Below, piece by piece: positions 41,173 to 47,289 of a DNA stretch of 47,289 bases; positions within the stretch are counted from its first letter, which is position 1; the number at the start of each line of letters is the position of its first letter. Position numbers and translations under genes: made by a program. Under the pieces are notes generated by a model that searched no databases, had not been told where the DNA came from, and worked only from the letters and a program-made list of their open reading frames with translations. The DNA comes from Thecamonas trahens ATCC 50062 (lineage: Eukaryota > Apusozoa > Apusomonadida > Apusomonadidae): assembly GCF_000142905.1 (NCBI RefSeq), contig NW_013657630.1, positions 1-47,289 of the forward strand, read 5' to 3'.

Positions 41173-42114
41173 TCACTCTCTGGCGCTCGGCAGCCGTATG
41201 CACCGCACCTCGTTGCCCATCCGCAGCTCAATGTCGGTGACCCGGGCCGAGATCGTCGACCCGCCGAGGAGCCACGGCTTGCTCCGGTCGATCCCACCGT
41301 CGTCAGCCCTGTCGTCCACATCACACACAGCAACTGAGCTGTGAATCAGCCGCTCGCTGTAGTACCGCCGCAGACCGTACGCAGTCATGGCGCGGTCGAC
41401 GGCGTCAATGAGTGCGCCCACCATCGCCGCACACTCGCTCTCCAGGCCCACCACCGCAAACAGCCGTGAGCCGTCGTCATTGGCCACAAAGCCGAGTTCG
41501 TCGAGGACAAGAACAACGTCAAACGGCCCGACTCCTGCCCTGGCCACCATCTTCTCCACCACCCGCGTCAGCGGCTCCTTGTCCAGCCGCCGGATGGGGA
41601 AGACCCGCGAGAGCGAGACGTGCATCGCCTCCACCGCCCGCCACCGCCCGCCACCGCCCCCGCAGGACGAGTCACAGCGTGCATTGAGCTCGTGGGCCAC
41701 GCCCGCCACACGGGCTGCGTCCTCGCTCCGCAGCCGCAACCGTATGCTCACATGTGTGGCCCACGCTCCGTCGACATGGCCAAACTGTCGCCCGCGCCCG
41801 TCGCGCTCGCTCCCACGCTTCCGGCTCGTCGCAAACTGCGCTGGCAGAGGAGGCAGCGCCCATCCCGTCGTCGATCCCGCCGTCTCGCCGCCGCCTCTGC
41901 TACCACTCGCCCCACTCGGGCCGGCCATGTGCCCACCAGCCACACGTGGAGACGTTGAATGGCCGGCGGCAGACGATGGCGAGCGATCTTCCGCAGTTGA
42001 CGGTGGAGGCGGGGGCGGCGACGGAGACGATGACGACGATGACGACGATGATGACGATGACGACCTGTTGTACGAGGCAAACAGCGCGTCCATGGCTCTC
42101 GCTCGCGCCAGCAC
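41173..42114 (-). CDS. USB1: USB1-like U6 snRNA 3' phosphodiesterase
   Basis: A 313-residue 2H phosphoesterase. GHVDGAWATHVSIRL aligns with the start of the USB1 domain, and the two catalytic H-x-S motifs are present: AMHVSLSRVF and LIHSSVAVCD. The C-terminus GNEVRCIRLP matches the end of animal USB1. USB1 trims the U6 snRNA 3' oligo-U and leaves a terminal phosphate, needed for U6 stability and splicing (family knowledge). The N-terminal 90 residues are disordered: a 13-Ser run, Pro run and Gly-rich part, encoded by a GAC/GAT-type repeat on the other strand. Alternative start: ATG 42093. It lies 97 bases downstream of INCENP on the same strand. Confidence 0.9.
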   Translation of the reverse strand: MLARARAMDALFASYNRSSSSSSSSSSSSSPSPPPPPPSTAEDRSPSSAAGHSTSPRVAGGHMAGPSGASGSRGGGETAGSTTGWALPPLPAQFATSRKRGSERDGRGRQFGHVDGAWATHVSIRLRLRSEDAARVAGVAHELNARCDSSCGGGGGRWRAVEAMHVSLSRVFPIRRLDKEPLTRVVEKMVARAGVGPFDVVLVLDELGFVANDDGSRLFAVVGLESECAAMVGALIDAVDRAMTAYGLRRYYSERLIHSSVAVCDVDDRADDGGIDRSKPWLLGGSTISARVTDIELRMGNEVRCIRLPSARE

Positions 42115-42211
42115 GCTTCTCTTCGGCTCAATCGGAGAGAGGCGTGCGCCGCTTCGGCCTTCACTCCCGCGTCACCACTATGATACAGTTTATGGGCTCG
42201 CCAGCACTGCG

Positions 42212-45200
42212 CTACGGCTGGTATCCCATGATCTTGCGATACGCGGCCTCTTCCTTCCACGTGAGGCGGTCCTTGGACCAATCGGCCGACGAGGTGCGCT
42301 TGGTGAACCGCCGCCGCGGCTGGTAGCCCTTGAACACCAGCTCGAGGTCGCATCCGATGACGTGCTCGGTGAAGATCGAGTCCGGATCGAGCCCGGTCTG
42401 CCGCTCCAGCGCCGCCGCCAGATTGTCCGACTGCGCCCACGTCGGGATCGGTCCAAGCTCGGGACCCTCATCGTCCGAGTCGTCGTTGTCAGAAGGCGCG
42501 CGAAGGCCCGAGATGTCGACCGAGGTGAATTCGGCTGGGGCCTTGGCCACAGCCTTGGCCGGCGCAGCCGCCGGTGCTGCTGACGAAGCCGTTGTCGAAT
42601 TGCCGCCGCCCGACAGCCGCTCGACCTCTTCATCCTTGGCCGCCAGCTGGGCTTTGAGCCGGTCAAGCTCCTTTTGGAACGCCTCGCGCTCGCGAGTCTT
42701 CTCAGCCTCGAGCCGCTCGCGCTCGCGGCGGGCCTCGGCCTCCTTGGCGTCGAGTTCGGCCTGCAGCGCCTTGGCCGCCTCCTCCCGCTTGCGAAGCTCC
42801 TGTTGGATCAGCTTCTTCTTACGGGCCTTGGCCTCGGCCCGCGCCCGCGCGTCCGCCCGCGCCTTGGCTTCGGCCCGCGCCTTCTTACGCGCCCGCGCCG
42901 CAGCCTCGGCAAGCCGGCTCTCTTCGTCTTCCATCTGCAGCGCTGCCATGCGCGCGGCCACGCGCTTCTTGCGCTCGCGACGCTCGGCAGCTTTCGCCTC
43001 GGCCTCGGCGTCGGCAGCAGCCTTGACCGGATCCGCCGGTGCCGCCGGCGCTGCAAATAGCGAAAACGATGTCGACGCCACGCCCGAGGTGTTCGCCACC
43101 TGTCGTGACGCCATCACCTCGTCAACCAGTCGCGCCGCCCGCAGCGACTCATCCATCGCGGCGGTAAACGACGCGTCGTTGGCCACAAACGACGACGAGA
43201 AAGAAGTCGACGCATCGCCACTCGACCCGCCGCCCGGCGTCATGATCATTGAATTGCCGCCAGCCGGGCCCGGCGTCTTGGACGACTTGACCGCTGTCCG
43301 CAGGCTCTTGATCTTGGCCCGGACAAGTGAGAGCCGCGACCGCGCCTTCTCGGTCCCACCCTCACCACTCTCGCCGCCGACCATGCTCTCGTTGCTCTTG
43401 CCAACCAGCGGTGACGAGAATGAGACATCGAGCGCCGACGACGTGTCTGCGCTGCGCTCTGCCGCACCCGCGCCCGAGCCCGAGCCCGAGCCCGAGCCCG
43501 TGGACGTCGTCGACGAGTTAAGAGAGATGTCGAGCGCAGAGTCGGCGCTGGCAATCGCCTCGGCTGCGTCGCGGACCACAGACTCGGTGCTCGCGTCAAC
43601 AGCAGGCGCCGCCACCGGTGCAGGATGTGCCGCCGCTGATGGCCGCTCGGGCGAAAACGCGAGCGCCTTTGCCGGCGCCGGCGACGCAACCTCGGACCAC
43701 GCCGCCATCGCCTGCTGCATCTTGGTCAAGGTCGCGTGACGCTCCGACAACGGCGTGTCGCGCTGCTGGGGTCCAAGCGGCGTCGCGGGTGACGCTGTCA
43801 AGTTCATCGACGTGTTCGGCGTGGCAAACATGGCAGAGCTCGAGCTGGCCGAGCTCTCATTGAGCACATCGACCTCGCCCGCCTCTTCGGCCTCTGCCGC
43901 CACCTCGGACATCATCGAGTCTGCGACCGACGACCGCATCGAGTCATGCGCATCCTCAAAGACTTCGGTCTCGGCCTCGGCCTCAGCAGCCGCAGCAGCC
44001 TCGGCCTCAGCAGCCGCAGCAGCCTCGGCCTCAGCAGCTGCCTTTGCCTCGGCCTCAGCAGCCGCAGCAGCCTCAGCCTCAGCAGCTGCCTTTGCCTCGG
44101 CCTCAGCAGCCGCAGCAGCCTCGGCCTCAGCAGCTGCCTTTGCCTCGGCAGCAGCAGCCGCAGCAGCCTCAGCAATACGCTCAGCCTCGGCAGCAGCCTC
44201 GGCAGCCACGCGCTCCGCCTCCTCGGCAGCAAGGCGCTCCGCCTCAGCCTCGGCAGCGGCCTTCTCGGCCGCAAGTCGCTCGACCTCGGCCGCAGCAGCC
44301 GCAGCCGCAGCCGCAGCCCGTGCCTCGGCCTCGGCCTTGGCCTCGCGCTCCGAAATAGCCCACAGCGCGTCTTCGATCCACTGGTGCAGGCCAGACGCAC
44401 CCGAGCCGACAGCCTGGGCACCACGGATGAGCGCCAGCTTGGCCTTGGCCACCTTGAGCTTGGCCTCAGCCTCGGCCTGCTCGGCAGCGGCACGCGCCGC
44501 CTCGGCCCGCTCCGCCGCCGCCTTCTCGGCTGCTGCCTTTTCGGCCGCAAGCCGCGCCGCTTCAGCCTCCCGCTCCATCTCCGACAGCTTGGCCATGCGT
44601 GCCTCGTGCGCGGACGCCTTGAGCGCGCCCAGTACGCCGCCGACACCCATCGCAGCAGAGACCAAGGCGAGGCGGGTCTCGGCGTCTTCAGCGTCCTCGC
44701 GCTGGATACGGAGCGTAGCCCGCCCGCTGCTGAGCACGCCTCCAACCGACCGCGCGAGGTCGCGTACGAGGCAACCGACCGCGGCGACACGTGCCTTTTG
44801 CTGCCGCTCCCGGACAACGCTGATGGCACCGCTTGCACTGCTGATGGCACCGGCAACCGACCACGCCCCAGCCGCCAGCGCCGCCTTGGCCTCGGCCGCA
44901 GCTTCAGCCGCCAGCCGGGCCTCCTCCATTCGAGCCTCCATTGCCAGCCGTGCCTCCTCCATCTTTCGCCGCAGCTTCTCGGCCTTTTCCTCACGCACAG
45001 CAACAATGGTTCCCGACGATGCCGCCAAGAGTGAGGCGAAGCACCGAATGCCAGCAGCCATTTCGGCGCCAGTCTTTGCCGCTGCAGCTGCAGACTTGGC
45101 CTCGGCCGCACGGACACGGCCGAGCCCGGAACCGGCTCCAACAATCGCCGCGCCGACTCCAGTAGCGAGGCCCGCGAGAGCGGTCTTGGCCTCGTCTGCA

Positions 45201-46941
45201 GCCGCGACAGCCTTGGCCTCTGCTTCGCGATTTGCGCTCAGCGCCGCGCTCATAGAGCCCAAAAGCTGGCCGAGCGCCTGCGAGCCGGAGCAGAGCGTAT
45301 CCATCGCGTTGGCCTTGGCAGCAGCCCGCGACGCCTCAATCACACCGCCGACGTCACTCATCAAGCCGCTATAGTGACGCGCGCCAGCGGCGAATGCAGA
45401 CTTGGCGGCGGCAGTCCGCTGTGTGCGAACACTCTCGCACGCCATCGTCGAGAGGGCGCCTACAAGGCGCGCACCACCGACGAGGCTCGCGACAGCTTCG
45501 TTCTTAGCACGAATATCGGCAGCAACCTGGTTCGACGCCGCAATCGACGCGCCGACAGCGCGGGCGCCGGCACGGAGCTTGAAGCACATCAGCGTGACCT
45601 GGTCGGCCCGCGAGGCCGCGAGCTCCTCGCGGGCGCTCTCGACAAGTCCGGTTAGCCTGGCCGCTGCCCGGCCTGCAGCACCTGCACCGGTCACTAGAGC
45701 GGCCTTGGCCTCGGCGACGTCACGGGCTGTCGTGACATGTGCCGTGACTTTCGAGGCGAGGCCACCGACAAACTGTGCGGCAACCCGAAGTGCTGCCTCG
45801 GCCTCGCTCGCCTCCCGCCGGGTGTGCACGATCTGAGCAACAGCGGCAGCTGCCGGCGCAGCTGCATTTGCCGCCTCACGAAGCGCGACCTTGCCGCGGG
45901 CAGCCTTGACTGCAGAAACCGATTCGGTCGCCGCGAGCCCGACGACAACCGCGGCGCTGACAAGTGCGGCCTTGGCCTCTGTCACCTTGCTCTCCACTTC
46001 CTTGATGTCGGCAGCTGCCTCTGCCGATGTGGCGCGCGTCACCGCATCGCCCTCGATTGACGCCCGCGCCCGCTTGACCGCCACATCGGCATCGAGCCGA
46101 GCCTCGGCCTCGTCGTCCTCGGATTCGTGCCCGCCACGCTTCCGCGAAGCCATAGGCGACTCGCCGCGGCCATCAAGCTCGAACTCGGGAAGCGGATCGC
46201 CGCAGAAGCCAGAGTCATCTCCAAACGCCACCGAGTCCAACCCAAGAGCGGCCCAGGTGTCGGTATCGCCGGAAACGGCCGGCAAATCCGCCTCGGCATC
46301 TGGCTCAGCCTCAGCCTCAGCCTCAGCCTCGGGTGTGAGCGGCTTGCGGCGCTTGGCCCGCCCACGGCCCGAATCCTCCGATACGTCGCCATCGTCGTTG
46401 GCCTCGGCTTCGGACAGCTGCTTGCTGGCCGAGTTGGACGAGGCGCGGCTGGAGTTGGCGCGGACGGGAGCCGGCGAGTTTTCCTTGTCATCAGGCATGG
46501 CCTCAAAAATGGCCTTGAGGGCCATGGCGGGCTTCTTACGCTTCCTGCTCTCACGAATGGTCTCGCGCTTGATGCGGACCGAGGGCGTCTGCGGGAGGCC
46601 GGCCATGTTGCCGCTGTCGCGCGCCGCCAGCCGACCAAAATGCGTTCAAATTTAGTGGCGCCAAAGCCGGCGCGCGCGCGGACAAGACGGGCACAGGCAA
46701 GCCAAAGGCACCAGCCACAGAGACAAGAGTGAGTATGGTATGTCGTGTGGGAACAAAGTATATGGGGGGTGGGTATGGGGGTGAGATAGTGGACGTACCT
46801 CATGTATGACGCGGTGGCGACCTGAGCAATCTCGGCCAGCCACTCCATGTTCTCCTTGCCCAGGGCGCGGACAGCCTGCAGCTGGGTCTCACAGGCATCC
46901 ACGAGCGCAGCCTCGGCCCGCCGTACATACGACTCGGCCAT
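42212..46941 (-). CDS. INCENP: INCENP, inner centromere protein of the chromosomal passenger complex
   Basis: Exon 1 (46941-46799) encodes AALVDACETQLQAVRALGKENMEWLAEIAQVATASYM, matching the INCENP N-terminal helix that binds survivin and borealin. Exon 2 (46613-42212) continues SGNMAGLPQTPSVRIKR. A long Ala/Glu/Arg/Lys helix fills the middle (about residues 600-970), with pure (EAKAAAEAEAAAAA)n repeats fitting a single alpha-helix. The C-terminus is an IN-box: PTWAQSDNLAAAL and KRTSSADWSKD; the TSS motif is the Aurora B phosphorylation site. The 1,514-residue total is longer than human INCENP (about 920). It scaffolds Aurora kinase at centromeres and the midzone. No frame break. Confidence 0.93.
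43970..44340 (-). repeat. Ala/Glu-coding repeats of the INCENP helix
   Basis: Repeated GCCTCGGCCTCAGCAGC-type units of about 30-45 bp encode EAEAAAAAEAEAKAAAEAE. Near-identity at DNA level suggests recent expansion. Confidence 0.85.
46614..46798 (-). other. Intron of INCENP (185 nt)
   Basis: It starts GTACGTCC and ends GCGACAG, phase 2. The joined frame runs from the N-terminal helix into the main exon. It contains a C6 run on the coding strand. Confidence 0.85.
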
Positions 46942-47096
46942 TGTGGTGTTGGGCTGGATGGACCCTGGCTGATGAGAGAGAAGAGTGTCCTGACAACCCA
47001 AAGTCGTCGTTCTGTTGTGGCCACCGCAAGCCGGCGCGCACTGTCCGCCACCGCACCATTGATCAATCAAACGTCCATTAATCGTCCCCGCACACA

Positions 47097-47289
47097 CCAA
47101 CCATTAATCATACACCCCACCAACCATTAATCATACACCCCCACCAACCATTAATCATACACCCCCACCAACCATTAATCATACACCCCCACCAACCATT
47201 AATCATACACCCCCACCAACCATTAATCATACACCCCCACCAACCATTAATCATACACCCCCACCAACCATTAATCATACACCCCCTCT
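47097..47289. repeat. 24-bp minisatellite at the right edge
   Basis: Eight copies of CCATTAATCATACACCCCCA plus CCAA; the first unit is one C shorter, the others identical. A degenerate copy (CCATTAATCGTCCCCGCACA) lies at 47074. The array runs off the window, about 155 bases upstream of the INCENP ATG. Confidence 0.95.

Noticed and set aside
43755..45374. 539-codon plus-strand frame across INCENP
   Set aside because: Antisense shadow of the Ala/Glu repeat; contents are Ser/Ala repeats only.
46039..47100. 353-codon minus-strand frame at the right edge
   Set aside because: It overlaps INCENP in another frame and includes its intron; the product is Arg/Pro-rich noise.
47097..47289. CRISPR array or telomere
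   Set aside because: Units are contiguous with no distinct spacers, and the unit is not a TTAGGG-like telomere repeat; it is a minisatellite in eukaryotic DNA.

Overview
This is a very GC-rich, gene-dense nuclear window from a unicellular eukaryote. It has spliceosomal introns, a histone H4 gene with a metazoan-type 3' stem-loop, and a full-length talin. Talin, the C-rich gene-dense style and the gene set fit an apusomonad such as Thecamonas (Amastigomonas), which is known to carry integrin-adhesion genes. The taxon is an inference; no locus was matched. About 19 protein genes alternate on both strands, often tail to tail with 2-160 bp between stop codons.

Left part (1-12996): a PC-esterase/TBL-type Golgi enzyme running off the left edge (-), histone H4 (-), a catalytically dead calpain-like protein with zinc fingers (+), a MAPEG-like membrane protein (-), an ankyrin-PX-BAR sorting nexin (+), and a small His/Lys-rich protein (+). 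Middle (13052-26677): talin (-, about 8 kb), a 257-base assembly gap beside a G17 run, a small tail-anchored protein (+), a hypothetical acidic protein (-), a three-exon Gly/Pro/Tyr-rich coiled-coil protein (-), and a fusion of family I inorganic pyrophosphatase with a gPAPP-type 3'-nucleotidase (+). Right part (26889-47289): a RasGEF with C-terminal cyclic-nucleotide-binding domain (+), a KIFBP homologue (-), a bZIP factor (+), a GCNA/ACRC-type SprT protease (-), a PP2C phosphatase (+), a Cys-rich protein (+), USB1 (-), INCENP (-), and a 24-bp minisatellite at the right edge.

The genes form no operon-like pathway; they are ordinary eukaryotic housekeeping, cytoskeletal, signalling and genome-maintenance genes. 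Most notable: (1) the pyrophosphatase-PAP phosphatase fusion with a signal anchor, joining removal of two sulfation by-products in one chain; (2) an intron signature, with 7 of 8 deduced introns starting GTACG and all 8 carrying a C or G homopolymer run; (3) several recognisable genes broken by single-base frame changes, nearly all of the -1 kind, most likely base-call or assembly losses in GC-rich DNA. Gene spans below bridge those breaks.
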